A stretch of 64,000 nt of DNA, taken from the NCBI GenBank assembly GCA_902596925.1, contig CACJVT010000005.1, forward strand, positions 1 through 64,000, in the 5' to 3' direction. Shown here piece after piece: positions 47,165 through 55,954 of the stretch. The first letter of the stretch is position 1. Each line of letters starts with the position of its first letter. The position numbers and the translations under genes are program-made. The DNA comes from an uncultured Pelagibacteraceae bacterium. GTDB lineage: Bacteria > Pseudomonadota > Alphaproteobacteria > Pelagibacterales > Pelagibacteraceae. Below the pieces are notes generated by a model. It saw only the letters and a program-made list of their open reading frames with translations. It searched no databases and was not told where the DNA came from.

Positions 47165-48335
47165 TTTTTTTCATATTGTTAATAAATTCTTGGAATAAAT
47201 AGACACTATCTTGTGGTCCCGGGTTCGACTCTGGGTGATATTGAACTGAGAATACAGGATTATTCTTTAATCTTATTCCCTCTATACTATTATCGAACAA
47301 AGATTTATGGGTAATTTGAATATTTTTTGGTAAATTTTCTCTTACAACTTCAAAGCCATGATTTTGGCTAGTAATTTCCACATTGTCTTTAATCAAATTT
47401 TTTACAGGATGATTTGCTCCTCGGTGACCTAATTTCATTTTTTTTGTTTTACCACCTAATGCAAGTGCGAGTATCTGATGGCCAAGGCAGATACCAAATA
47501 ATGGCATTTTCTTTTTTATAAGATTTTGAATAATTTTGATTGCATATTTTCCTGTCGCAGCTGGATCTCCAGGTCCATTAGATAAGAAAACACCATTAGG
47601 TTTAAGAGATAAAATTTTTTCTGCTGATGTTTTACAAGAAACCACAGTCACTTTACATTTAAAATCAGAAAAATATCTCAAAATATTTTTTTTTATTCCA
47701 TAATCTATGGCAACTACATGAAATGAATTTTGATTGTTTTTTCTATAACCATACTCTTTTTTCCAAGTCTTAAGTCCTTTCCAAATATAATTTTTTTGTG
47801 TAGTAACTTTTTCTGCTAGATCTAAATTTTTTAGCCCACTCCATTTAATTGTAGAATTAGTAAGTTTGTTAATATGAAATTTATTTTTTTTTGAGTGAGC
47901 AATAGTCCCTTTTGGAGCACCTTTATCCCTAATAAAATTCGTTAAACTTCTTGTATCAAGTCCAGTAATTCCAACTATTTTATTTTTTTTTAACCAGGCA
48001 TCTAAATGTTGAAAAGATCTATAGTTTGATGGCGATGTTATCTCAGAATTAAAAATAACCCCTTTAGTCCATATCTTATCAGACTCGAAATCCTCTTGGT
48101 TTGTCCCTACATTTCCAATGTGAGGAAAGGTAAAATTTATTATTTGCCCAGCATAAGATGGATCTGATATTATTTCTTGGTATCCTGTTAATGAGGTGTT
48201 AAAGCAAACTTCACCAGTAGCCTCTCCCTGGTGTCCAATCCCGATACCTCTGAAAATTTTTTTATTTTCTAAAACTAAAATACCAGTGTTTTTTTGAGAA
48301 TTTTTTAAGTGAGCTTTTTTTACTTTTTTGATCAA
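47142..48335 (-). CDS. carA: Carbamoyl phosphate synthase small (glutaminase) subunit
   Basis: CarA hydrolyses glutamine and passes ammonia to CarB. The 397-residue protein has the N-terminal CarA domain with [20 protein letters not shown]. The C-terminal class I amidotransferase domain has nucleophile Cys in [18 protein letters not shown] and the His/Glu pair in [14 protein letters not shown]. About 15 extra basic residues precede the usual N-terminus. It overlaps carB by 23 bp. It is divergent from yqeY across 125 nt, one of the longer intergenic gaps here. Confidence 0.96.
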   Translation of the reverse strand: MIKKVKKAHLKNSQKNTGILVLENKKIFRGIGIGHQGEATGEVCFNTSLTGYQEIISDPSYAGQIINFTFPHIGNVGTNQEDFESDKIWTKGVIFNSEITSPSNYRSFQHLDAWLKKNKIVGITGLDTRSLTNFIRDKGAPKGTIAHSKKNKFHINKLTNSTIKWSGLKNLDLAEKVTTQKNYIWKGLKTWKKEYGYRKNNQNSFHVVAIDYGIKKNILRYFSDFKCKVTVVSCKTSAEKILSLKPNGVFLSNGPGDPAATGKYAIKIIQNLIKKKMPLFGICLGHQILALALGGKTKKMKLGHRGANHPVKNLIKDNVEITSQNHGFEVVRENLPKNIQITHKSLFDNSIEGIRLKNNPVFSVQYHPESNPGPQDSVYLFQEFINNMKKNAKKKRS

Positions 48336-48400
48336 TTACAACTCATAAGTTAAAGGTTAATACAATAATTGATTTATTATCGCAACAGAGATGTATTATA

Positions 48401-48420
48401 AAATTGTAAAAAAACAATTT
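48401..48420. other. Small hairpin in the carA/yqeY divergent region
   Basis: AAATTGT (48401-48407) and ACAATTT (48414-48420) form a 7-bp stem with a six-A loop, followed on the plus strand by TTCTTTT. It looks like a weak terminator or attenuator 40 nt before yqeY, but it has only two G-C pairs and may be chance in this AT-rich gap. No other signal is evident in the 125 nt. Confidence 0.3.
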
Positions 48421-48460
48421 TTCTTTTGAAGAATTTTTTCTTTAAAGTAGATTAAAAATT

Positions 48461-48922
48461 ATGTCGTTAAAAGAAACAATTGAAACAGAATATAAAAATG
48501 CCTTAAAATCTAAAGATAAGATTAGAATCTCAACTTATAGGTTAATTTTATCATCAATTAAGGATCTCGATATTTCAAATAGGTCTGGCCCTAATAAAAA
48601 AGAAACAGATGATGAAGATATAAAAAAATTATTAAAAAAGATGATGAAGCAAAGAACCGAATCAATCGATATTTATAAAAAAAATAATCGCTCTGATCTT
48701 CTAGAAATTGAGCAAAACGAATTTAATATTCTATCAAGTTTTTTACCTAAGCAGCTGAATGCTGAAGATACCAAAAAGATATGTGAGGAAACTATTTCTA
48801 AATTAGGTGCAAGCTCTATTAAAGACATGGGAAAAGTAATGGGTGAATTAAAAAAAAAGCATGCTGATGAAATTGATTTTTCAAAAGCTGGAGCCATGTT
48901 AAAACAATTATTAAATAAATAA
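48461..48922 (+). CDS. yqeY: GatB/YqeY domain protein
   Basis: This 153-residue YqeY-family protein resembles the C-terminal tRNA-binding tail domain of GatB. The family blocks seen are RISTYRLILSSIKDLDI near residue 21, the charged KKMMKQRTESIDIYKKNNRSDLLEIEQNEFNILSSFLPKQL, and a late MGKVMGELKKKHADEIDFSKAGAMLKQLL. Its role is not established, although it is often found beside dnaG and rpoD, as here. The stop overlaps the dnaG start by one base (TAATG), making yqeY-dnaG a coupled pair. Confidence 0.92.
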   Translation: MSLKETIETEYKNALKSKDKIRISTYRLILSSIKDLDISNRSGPNKKETDDEDIKKLLKKMMKQRTESIDIYKKNNRSDLLEIEQNEFNILSSFLPKQLNAEDTKKICEETISKLGASSIKDMGKVMGELKKKHADEIDFSKAGAMLKQLLNK

Positions 48923-50697
48923 TGAAATACCCAAAAGAATATCTAGATGAAATTAAAACTCGTCTTAAAGTTTCTAGTGTTGTTTCAAAAGTTGTAGCTT
49001 TAAAAAAAAGAGGAAAGGAGTTTGTTGGACTATCACCTTTTAAAAATGAGAAAACCCCTTCCTTTACAGTTAATGATGAAAAAGAATTTTATCATTGTTT
49101 CGCAACTTCAGAGCACGGAAATATTTTTGATTTTGTTATGAAAACTCAAAACTTAAGGTTTGGAGAAGCAGTAAAATATCTTGCTAATATTGCAGGAATG
49201 CAACCATATCTATTTACGAAACAAGATGAAGAGAGAGAAAAAAATTGGAAAGAGTATTTATCAATTTATAGCAAATATGTTGATTATTATCATGATCAGC
49301 TATTAAAAAATGAAAAACTCTCAAACGCCAGAGATTATTTAAAGAATAGATCATTAGGTAAAAATGAAGTTAAAAGATTTAAAATTGGTTTTGTTGAAAA
49401 AAATCCAATTTTTTTTGATGAACTTAAAAAAGAATTTGGTGAAAAAACTTTATTAGAAAGTGGTTTATTTTATTTTGATGAAAAGAAAAAAAAATGTGTA
49501 GAGAGATTCAAAGGAAGATTGATATTTCCGATAAACAATATTTCAGGACAGCCAATCGCTTTGGGTGGTAGAATAATTGAAAATTTAGATTATTTAGCAA
49601 AATATATTAATTCACCAGAGACTAACTTTTTTAAAAAGGGTTCAAATCTTTATAATTTAGACCTAGCAAGAAAATTATCTAATAAGTTAGATCATATTTT
49701 TTTAGTTGAAGGTTATATGGATGTAGTTGGTTTAAGTAAAAATGGAGTTGAAAATGTTGTTGCAAATCTTGGCACTTCTTTAACTGATAAACAAATTTTA
49801 ACATTAAATCAATTCTTTGATGACATTATAATTTGTTTCGACGGTGATGAAAGTGGCTACAAAGCTGCTCTAAGAGCAGCAGAAAATTCTATTAAAGAAT
49901 TAAAACCTGAAAAACAAATATCTTTTTTGTTTTTACCAGATAAAGAGGACCCCGATAGTTTTGTAAATAAAAATGGTAAAAACTATTTTTTAGATTTTAC
50001 AAAACAGAACAAGTTACCAATTCATCAATTTATTTTCAGCCATTATAAAAAACAAACTGAGAATAATCCTTCTTCTATGGCAATATTTGAAAAAAAACTA
50101 AGATCCATAGCAAATACAATTAAAGATAATTTTATTAAAAAATATGTTCTTGAATTTTTTTTAGAGAAAATTGCAGAATTAACGCCTCATTCCAATCAAA
50201 ATAAGAATAAGTTTTCTATTAAGAAAACAAGATCACTTGAATCAACAAAAAAATTTTATAATGAAAGTAAGGGAATTACTGCTGTTGAGTTAAAAGAGTT
50301 TTCATTATTATATTTGCTCTTAAATAACTTATCTCTTTTTCAGTCAAATATTCATTTAGTAGAAAATATCAAATTATTCACAGAAATTAATAAGCAAATA
50401 TTCAGTTCGGCAATAAATAAATTAAAATCAAATGAAACTATTAATATTGAAAAACTTAATATTGATAAACAATTGTTGGATAAGATAAATAAGTTTGCGC
50501 CAATTAAATATATTCTAAAAAATAAACCTAAAAATGACAATCAAGTGATAGAGCTACTGAATGATATTTCAAAAGATTTATTTAATCATGATTTGGAATT
50601 AAGAATCCAAGAATTAGAATCGAAGTTTTCAGAAGATTTAAGTGAATCGACTTTTAATCAGCTAAAAGAGCTTAAAAACGAGAGAAAAATCAACTAA
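48922..50697 (+). CDS. dnaG: DNA primase DnaG, zinc-ribbon ligands mostly missing
   Basis: DnaG makes RNA primers for replication. The 591-residue protein has the N-terminal CHC2-type domain, but with SPFK at 38-41 in place of the CPFH zinc ligands, and HCFAT in place of HCFGC. Only Cys59 of the four usual ligands remains. The RNA polymerase core is intact: RFKGRLIFPINN, the Toprim motifs VEGYMDVVGL and ICFDGDESGYKAALRA. A C-terminal helicase-binding region follows (about 430-591). Similar loss of zinc ligands is, as I recall, seen in other alphaproteobacterial primases. It lies between yqeY and rpoD, with 67 nt before rpoD. Confidence 0.94.
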   Translation: MKYPKEYLDEIKTRLKVSSVVSKVVALKKRGKEFVGLSPFKNEKTPSFTVNDEKEFYHCFATSEHGNIFDFVMKTQNLRFGEAVKYLANIAGMQPYLFTKQDEEREKNWKEYLSIYSKYVDYYHDQLLKNEKLSNARDYLKNRSLGKNEVKRFKIGFVEKNPIFFDELKKEFGEKTLLESGLFYFDEKKKKCVERFKGRLIFPINNISGQPIALGGRIIENLDYLAKYINSPETNFFKKGSNLYNLDLARKLSNKLDHIFLVEGYMDVVGLSKNGVENVVANLGTSLTDKQILTLNQFFDDIIICFDGDESGYKAALRAAENSIKELKPEKQISFLFLPDKEDPDSFVNKNGKNYFLDFTKQNKLPIHQFIFSHYKKQTENNPSSMAIFEKKLRSIANTIKDNFIKKYVLEFFLEKIAELTPHSNQNKNKFSIKKTRSLESTKKFYNESKGITAVELKEFSLLYLLLNNLSLFQSNIHLVENIKLFTEINKQIFSSAINKLKSNETINIEKLNIDKQLLDKINKFAPIKYILKNKPKNDNQVIELLNDISKDLFNHDLELRIQELESKFSEDLSESTFNQLKELKNERKIN

Positions 50698-50704
50698 TCT
50701 GAAT

Positions 50705-50731
50705 AAATTAGCAATGGATTTTTGCTAATTT
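50705..50731 (+). other. Hairpin between dnaG and rpoD
   Basis: AAATTAGCAA (50705-50714) pairs perfectly with TTGCTAATTT (50722-50731) around the 7-nt loop TGGATTT, a 10-bp stem. There is no run of T directly after it, so it is not a classic terminator. Its place in the 67-nt gap suggests an RNA processing or stabilising element that separates dnaG from rpoD expression, as is known for the dnaG-rpoD junction in E. coli. A TATTATAT sequence follows at about 50734-50741 and could be the -10 of a separate rpoD promoter. Confidence 0.5.
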
Positions 50732-50764
50732 GATATTATATAAGTCTTTCAAACTTAAATTGCT

Positions 50765-52591
50765 GTGGAAAGAATTATAACAAAATCATTTGCTAGATTA
50801 ATGGGTCGAGGGATCCATAGAGGTTTTATAACCCACGAAGAATTAAGCAAATCATTGGGAAAAAGAAATTTATCAGACGAAAATTTATCACAAGCATTTA
50901 TTCATATTCTAAACGAAAGAATTGTATTAGTTGAAAAAAAATCAGATTTTAAAGTTTTAAGAAAAAAAGAAAATTCCTCAAAAGAAGAAGGTAAAACAAT
51001 TGAAAAAAGCGATGATCCTATAAGGATGTATTTGAGAGAAATGGGAGGAGTTGAGCTACTTTCAAGAGAGGGCGAAATAGCAATTGCAAAAAGAATAGAA
51101 GCAGGAAAAGATGTAATGTTAATAGCATTATCCCAAAGTCCTATAACTGCACAACAGTTTTTTGAATGGGATGAAAAATTACAAAAAGATGAAATTCTTG
51201 TAAGAGAGATAATTGATATAGATACTAATTATATGGAAGATGAAAATACCGGTCCAAGTGCTAAACAAAAAAATGCTGGAGAAGATGAAAAAGATGAAAA
51301 TACTTCTGATGAAAGTGATGACGATTTTAACCCTACGCTTGCAGCAATGGAGTCTGAGATCAAACCAAAAGTTTTAAAAACTGTATATCTACTTACAAAA
51401 GAATATCGCAAGTTAATAAAATATCAAAAAGAAAAATTAGATTGTGTGTTGAATTCAAAAACTTTTTCGACTTCTAAGGAAAAAGGTTACGAAAAAATTG
51501 TTAATGATATTCTAGAAAATATAAAGTCTTTGCAATTATCACCTTCAGTCTTGGAAGAGCTTGTGCAAAAACATTATGTAGAAAATAAAAAAATCATTTC
51601 ACTGGAGGGAAATCTTTTAAGATTAGCTATGGATCAAAAAATACCAAGAAATGAATTTATAAAATTTTATATTGGTAATGAAATAAATCCAAATCTAAAA
51701 AAATTTTTAGACACAAATACCTTATGGAAACAATTTTTTAGTAAAAATAAAGATGAGTTTAGAAATATAAGAGAGAGACTAATTGAGATAAGCCATAAAC
51801 TTGGCATTTCCGTGACTGATTTTAAAAAGTTGGTTAGCAGAGTTCAAAAGGGTGAGAAAGAGTCAAGAATTGCAAAAAAAGAAATGGTAGAGGCAAACTT
51901 AAGATTGGTCATTTCGATTGCTAAGAAATATACCAATCGTGGTCTTCAATTTCTGGATTTAATTCAGGAAGGTAATATTGGTTTAATGAAAGCAGTTGAC
52001 AAGTTTGAATACAGAAGAGGTTATAAATTCTCAACCTATGCAACATGGTGGATTAGACAAGCCATAACTAGATCAATTGCAGATCAAGCCAGAACTATTA
52101 GAATCCCTGTTCACATGATTGAAACAATTAATAAAATTGTAAGAACACAAAGATTAATTTTAAGCGAGTTTGGAAGAGAGGCCACTCCAGAGGAGTTAGC
52201 TAAAAAATTACGAATGCCTTTAGATAAAGTGAGAAAAGTTTTGAAAATTTCAAAGGAACCTGTTTCACTTGAAAAACCAGTAGGTGACGAAGATGATAGT
52301 AGTTTAGGAGATTTTATAGAGGATACCAAAGCATTAGCTCCTTTAGAGCAGGCGATTAAATCAAATTTAGGAGAGGCAACTACAAAAATATTGTCTACAT
52401 TGACGCCAAGAGAGGAAAGAGTTCTAAGGATGAGATTTGGAGTAGGAATGAATACAGATCATACTTTAGAAGAGGTTGGTTTACAGTTTTCAGTTACAAG
52501 AGAAAGAATTAGACAAATTGAAGCAAAAGCTCTAAGAAAACTCAAACATCCAAGTAGATCAAAACAATTAAAAAGTTTTCTTGAAAGTTAG
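50765..52591 (+). CDS. rpoD: Primary sigma factor RpoD (sigma-70)
   Basis: This 608-residue housekeeping sigma factor starts with GTG at 50765. Region 1.1 (residues 1-60) is present, then region 1.2 ([21 protein letters not shown]). A long non-conserved stretch follows, with an acidic patch ([18 protein letters not shown]) near 175. Region 2 has [16 protein letters not shown] and the -10-reading [17 protein letters not shown]. Region 3 follows, and region 4 has the -35-reading [21 protein letters not shown]. The length is as expected for Proteobacteria. tRNA-Val begins 2 nt after the stop, so the tRNA may be cut from the rpoD transcript. Confidence 0.97.
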   Translation: MERIITKSFARLMGRGIHRGFITHEELSKSLGKRNLSDENLSQAFIHILNERIVLVEKKSDFKVLRKKENSSKEEGKTIEKSDDPIRMYLREMGGVELLSREGEIAIAKRIEAGKDVMLIALSQSPITAQQFFEWDEKLQKDEILVREIIDIDTNYMEDENTGPSAKQKNAGEDEKDENTSDESDDDFNPTLAAMESEIKPKVLKTVYLLTKEYRKLIKYQKEKLDCVLNSKTFSTSKEKGYEKIVNDILENIKSLQLSPSVLEELVQKHYVENKKIISLEGNLLRLAMDQKIPRNEFIKFYIGNEINPNLKKFLDTNTLWKQFFSKNKDEFRNIRERLIEISHKLGISVTDFKKLVSRVQKGEKESRIAKKEMVEANLRLVISIAKKYTNRGLQFLDLIQEGNIGLMKAVDKFEYRRGYKFSTYATWWIRQAITRSIADQARTIRIPVHMIETINKIVRTQRLILSEFGREATPEELAKKLRMPLDKVRKVLKISKEPVSLEKPVGDEDDSSLGDFIEDTKALAPLEQAIKSNLGEATTKILSTLTPREERVLRMRFGVGMNTDHTLEEVGLQFSVTRERIRQIEAKALRKLKHPSRSKQLKSFLES

Positions 52592-52593
52592 TG

Positions 52594-52669
52594 GGGCCGT
52601 TAGCTCAATAGTTAGAGTACTGCATTGACATTGCAGGGGTAGTTGGAGCGTAACCAACACGGCCCACCA
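52594..52669 (+). tRNA. tRNA-Val (anticodon GAC), with non-canonical T-loop and D-loop
   Basis: The 76 nt form a full cloverleaf. The acceptor stem GGGCCGT/ACGGCCC has discriminator A and encoded CCA. The anticodon stem CTGCA/TGCAG has loop TTGACAT, giving GAC. The T stem GTTGG/CCAAC is perfect. The T-loop is AGCGTAA instead of the near-universal TTCRANT, and the D-loop AATAGTTA has a single G where GG is expected. Stems and CCA argue for a real gene, but the tertiary contacts between the loops would be non-standard. The gene lies 2 nt after rpoD. It could be a decaying copy; decoding of Val GTC/GTT would then rely on another tRNA. Confidence 0.75.
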
Positions 52670-52676
52670 TTTGTAA

Positions 52677-53534
52677 TTATTTATCTATTTCCTTAAATAT
52701 TTTTTTTATTTTTAAGTTATCAAAAATATGAAACAAAAAATTCCTATAAAATATTTTCCTAGTTAATCTTCTAAAAAAACTTCTTTTGTTCATAAGTCCA
52801 TATTTTTTATCAAGCTCATCTTTAATTCCTTTAAAGTATTCATTATGTCTATAATCAATAGCCCATTCATTTTTAGCTTTGTTATTGACTTCTTTGTTTA
52901 AAAAACATTTTTTTGAATCAATAGAAAAAACAACAATTGACTCAAAAAATTCAATTAAAAAAATTTTTTTTGAATAGAGATTTAAACTTTTATTTAATAA
53001 AGGTGATCTTCCATGGATAATATCAATTATATTTTTTGAGTAATTGATAAATGAGAATTTTGAGGGATTATTGAATTCCTTTTTAAGAAAACTCGTACTT
53101 GTGTCTTCAACTACAATTTTTCCTCCATCTTTTATAAATGGCAAGGAATGATGAACAGTACTAATTTGCTGTAAATTTTTGTGGCCACCATCGTCTAAAA
53201 TTATATCAATTTTTCCCTCTTTTTTATAAAATTTATTCCAGAACTTCTTGTCACTTTGACTTCCAATATAGATTTTAAATCCATACTTTTCCAATTTTTT
53301 TGCGTTAGGGTTAAGATCGATACCAATTATTTCAGCCTTTTTACCAAAGTAATTCCTCCACATAAATAATGAGCCACCATTTGCGACTCCTATTTCAACA
53401 AATTTAATTTTTTTATTTCTGTATTCAGAGAAGATTTTTTCATAAACTTGAAAATAACTACTCCATTTAACTGAATATTTTTTGGAGTTTTCAAATAATT
53501 TATAAATTGTAAGTTTTTTTGTATTTTTATTCAT
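52677..53534 (-). CDS. Class I SAM-dependent methyltransferase, sugar O-methyltransferase-like
   Basis: The 285-residue protein has a Rossmann-type AdoMet motif KFVEIGVANGGSLFMWRNYF (residues 44-63), an acidic residue after strand 2 (IIGIDLNPNAKK) and the metal-site-like block IILDDGGHKNLQQISTV near residue 112. These match the family that contains macrolide sugar O-methyltransferases (MycE/TylF type) and CmcI-like proteins. The C-terminal third is strongly basic and unmatched. It is the only protein gene between tRNA-Val (7 nt away) and the next tRNA, so it may be an acquired, strain-variable gene. The substrate is unknown; a surface-glycan sugar is a reasonable guess. Confidence 0.75.
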   Translation of the reverse strand: MNKNTKKLTIYKLFENSKKYSVKWSSYFQVYEKIFSEYRNKKIKFVEIGVANGGSLFMWRNYFGKKAEIIGIDLNPNAKKLEKYGFKIYIGSQSDKKFWNKFYKKEGKIDIILDDGGHKNLQQISTVHHSLPFIKDGGKIVVEDTSTSFLKKEFNNPSKFSFINYSKNIIDIIHGRSPLLNKSLNLYSKKIFLIEFFESIVVFSIDSKKCFLNKEVNNKAKNEWAIDYRHNEYFKGIKDELDKKYGLMNKRSFFRRLTRKIFYRNFLFHIFDNLKIKKIFKEIDK

Positions 53535-53633
53535 ATACGTTTAAATTAAACATTTTAAATTCTAAAAATAATTATATTAAAATATCTCAACTTGCGTAGT
53601 AAAGGAAAACATTGTAAACATCATTATAAATTT

Positions 53634-53710
53634 GGGCCTGTAGCTCAGTTGGTTAGAGCAGTACACTCATAATGTATTGGTCCCAGGTTCGAGTCCTGGC
53701 GGGCCCACCA
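53634..53710 (+). tRNA. tRNA with anticodon CAT, probably tRNA-Ile2 (lysidine-modified); elongator Met possible
   Basis: The 77-nt cloverleaf has acceptor GGGCCTG/CGGGCCC, D loop AGTTGGTTA, anticodon stem GTACA/TGTAT with loop CTCATAA (CAT), variable TGGTC, canonical T arm CCAGG-TTCGAGT-CCTGG and encoded CCA. It is not an initiator tRNA, since position 1 pairs normally and the anticodon stem lacks the three G-C pairs. The C4-G69 and C5-G68 pairs are the features that TilS uses in E. coli to recognise tRNA-Ile2 over tRNA-Met, and the variable-loop sequence is like E. coli tRNA-Ile2. I therefore favour Ile2 reading ATA codons. Confidence 0.85.
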
Positions 53711-53721
53711 TTTCATTAGTA

Positions 53722-54312
53722 CTAATTTTGTGAAAATTCCTCTAAGACCTTAAATAAGGCATCAATGTCGTCATTATTTGAACTTAAAACAGAGGCAAAT
53801 TCCTCTTTTTGAGTTCTTGCTAAACTTAAGCCCTCAATTATTAAATCTCTGATTAAAGGGTTGTCTGGATTTTTAGTATATATTCGCCAATCAATTTTTA
53901 TCTCAGGTCTTTCATTAGTAGCCTTTAAAATACTATTTACGATAGTGTAATTATCGTTAAGCTTTTCTTTACTTTGGACATCAATTTCCGGATTAGTGTA
54001 TTCTGCTAATCTACTTGAAAAACTTTTTAAAAAATATCCCTCAAATAATTCAGCATACCTTTTTTTTTCTTGTTCGTTTAAAGATTTTCTTTTTTTTCCA
54101 AGTGTATAAAAACCAATACCTCTGATATCTACAGTTTCTTTTGCAATTTCCTTTAATTTCTCAATCTTTTCATTTTTTGAAATATTTTCCCCAAGTAATT
54201 TAGATGCCCTATTAACAGTGGATTGTACAAAAATATCAGGTTCTATAGAAAATGAATTGGATGTTATTGAAAAAAAAACAATTAAAAATACTAACAATTT
54301 TTTTTTCATCAT
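53722..54312 (-). CDS. mlaC: MlaC-like periplasmic phospholipid-binding protein
   Basis: MlaC shuttles phospholipids between the outer-membrane MlaA and the inner-membrane MlaFEDB complex. The 196-residue protein has a signal peptide (LLVFLIVFFSITSNSFS) and the Ttg2D/MlaC pattern: IRGIGFYTLGKKRKSLNEQEKKRYAELFEGYF, then KIDWRIYTKNPDNPLIRDLIIEGLSLARTQKEEF. Two ATGs in tandem open the gene; either may be used. It starts 12 nt after the mlaA stop, so the two form a unit. The mlaFED genes are not in this window. The stop is 11 nt from the converging tRNA gene. Confidence 0.9.
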   Translation of the reverse strand: MMKKKLLVFLIVFFSITSNSFSIEPDIFVQSTVNRASKLLGENISKNEKIEKLKEIAKETVDIRGIGFYTLGKKRKSLNEQEKKRYAELFEGYFLKSFSSRLAEYTNPEIDVQSKEKLNDNYTIVNSILKATNERPEIKIDWRIYTKNPDNPLIRDLIIEGLSLARTQKEEFASVLSSNNDDIDALFKVLEEFSQN

Positions 54313-54324
54313 TATGTAATGAAA

Positions 54325-55113
54325 TTATTGTGTTTCTATTTCTTCCCAATCACTATCATCTTGGGTTTCAATAATTTTTTGACTATTTAAGATTCTTTGT
54401 TGCCTATCTTGCAAATAAAGACTTTTTACAGACGCATAAAAATCAAGTGAGTTTTTTTCAAGATTTTCAATTGAGTCGAAATTTTTAGCTCTAAAATCAA
54501 TTCCACTTGTGACTTTAGATGAATAATAATCTACATCTCTAAAGTATTGAGTATCATTTCTTACAGTTACATTATACCAAGCATCACCACCAAAAAAGTT
54601 GGCTAGTGAAGCAACAGTATCTCTGGCAGTGCTAGGCCCTAATACTGGTAGCACCAAATAGCAGCCAGGCCCAACGCCATGCACAGCAAGGCTTTGTCCA
54701 TAATCCTCTTTTGTGTATTCTTCAAATCCTAGATATGATGCAATATCGAACAAACCTAAAATTCCAATTGTAGTGTTTATTACAAATCTTCCAGAATTTA
54801 ATCCTGCTAAGGCAAACTCTCCTTGTAAAAGATTATTTGGAATTGTAACTAAATTACTAAGATTATTTAATGAATTACTTACCCCAGTTTTTACTGGTGA
54901 CGGCATTAATCTGTAAACGCTTGCTACCGGTTTGAATATAACTTTGTCTAAACCTTGATTGAGCGCAAAAGAAGCTTTGTTAAAAGTTTCTGAGCAGTCT
55001 TTAATTTCAGATGGTTCATTTTTTTTTAAAATTAACTCACCGTCTGAACCAGCATGCAAATTTGAAACTAACGCAAAGGTTGTAATTATTATAACTATAA
55101 TTTTCTTAAACAT
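54325..55113 (-). CDS. mlaA: MlaA / VacJ-family outer-membrane phospholipid transport protein
   Basis: MlaA takes misplaced phospholipids from the outer leaflet of the outer membrane. The 262-residue protein has family blocks NLSNLVTIPNNLLQGEFALAGLNSGRFVINTTIGILGLFD and EDYGQSLAVHGVGPGCYLVLPVLGPSTARDTV. The signal peptide ends LVSNLHAGSDG with no lipobox cysteine, so it looks like a substrate of signal peptidase I rather than a lipoprotein. The first Cys comes about 17 residues later and is not in a lipobox context. It is divergent from the amidase gene by 65 nt and is followed by mlaC. Confidence 0.9.
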   Translation of the reverse strand: MFKKIIVIIITTFALVSNLHAGSDGELILKKNEPSEIKDCSETFNKASFALNQGLDKVIFKPVASVYRLMPSPVKTGVSNSLNNLSNLVTIPNNLLQGEFALAGLNSGRFVINTTIGILGLFDIASYLGFEEYTKEDYGQSLAVHGVGPGCYLVLPVLGPSTARDTVASLANFFGGDAWYNVTVRNDTQYFRDVDYYSSKVTSGIDFRAKNFDSIENLEKNSLDFYASVKSLYLQDRQQRILNSQKIIETQDDSDWEEIETQ

Positions 55114-55178
55114 TATTGATCCTATATATTACAATGAGAAACAAAATAAAATAAGAATTAATCAAAATTATAGCTTAA

Positions 55179-55910
55179 ATGTGGCTTAAAATAACAAGTA
55201 ATTATTCTCCAAACTTTAGTACACCTAAAAGACAAAAAAAAAACATTAAATATATAATCATCCACTACACAGGAATGAAAAATGAGTTATCAGCTTTAAA
55301 TAGACTGACTGATTTTAAGTCAAAAGTAAGCGCTCATTACTTTATAAAAAAAAATGGAAAAATACTCAATTTAGTTCCAGACCTTTACGAAGCTTGGCAT
55401 GCAGGAAAATCTAATTGGAAAAATATCAAATCTTTAAATCGTTATTCAATTGGCATTGAAATACAAAATTCTGGCCACGAAAATTTTTATGAGAAATTCT
55501 CTGATAAGCAAATGAATTCAGTTAAAAAACTCTTAAGGTTTTTAACGAAAAGATACAGAGTAAATTGTAAGAATATTTTAGGACATTCAGATATTGCTCC
55601 TAATCGTAAAAAAGATCCAGGTGAAAAATTCCCCTGGAAAGAACTAGCAAAAGTTAAACTTGCACATTGGCGTCAATTAAATGAAAAAGAACTCATCAAA
55701 TATAGGCTCAAAAAAATTAATTTTTTAGAGGAGAAAAAATTTTTTATCAATCTTCACAAGATTGGGTATATAAAAGTTCAATCAAAAAGCTCTATTTATA
55801 AAAAAAGACTTTTAATTAAAGCTTTTCAGCGAAGATTTCGACAGGGATTAGTCAATGGAATTTCTGACCAGGAATGCCTAATTCTGAGTAAAAATTTGAT
55901 AAAGTCCTAA
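55179..55910 (+). CDS. N-acetylmuramoyl-L-alanine amidase, AmpD-like (Amidase_2)
   Basis: The 243-residue protein is a zinc amidase that cuts the bond between muramic acid and the stem peptide. The zinc ligands are visible as YIIIHYTGM (His), LGHSDIAPNRKKDPGEKFPW (His and Asp) and the pocket segment AWHAGKSNWKNIKSLNRYSIGIEIQN. The C-terminal 60 residues resemble a peptidoglycan-binding helical domain (LLIKAFQRRFRQGLVNGISD). No signal peptide is evident, so a cytoplasmic recycling role (AmpD) is as likely as an exported one (AmiD). It ends 44 nt before rnpB. Confidence 0.88.
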   Translation: MWLKITSNYSPNFSTPKRQKKNIKYIIIHYTGMKNELSALNRLTDFKSKVSAHYFIKKNGKILNLVPDLYEAWHAGKSNWKNIKSLNRYSIGIEIQNSGHENFYEKFSDKQMNSVKKLLRFLTKRYRVNCKNILGHSDIAPNRKKDPGEKFPWKELAKVKLAHWRQLNEKELIKYRLKKINFLEEKKFFINLHKIGYIKVQSKSSIYKKRLLIKAFQRRFRQGLVNGISDQECLILSKNLIKS

Positions 55911-55920
55911 CTAATTACTG

Positions 55921-55948
55921 TTGAAAAAATTTAATTTAGTAATAAATT
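55921..55948 (+). promoter_or_regulatory. Predicted rnpB promoter
   Basis: TTGAAA (55921-55926) and TAAATT (55943-55948) are 16 bp apart and end 6 nt before the first base of RNase P RNA, which is where an RNA starting at its mature 5' end would need a promoter. The match to consensus is moderate. Confidence 0.5.
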
Positions 55949-55954
55949 GTAATA

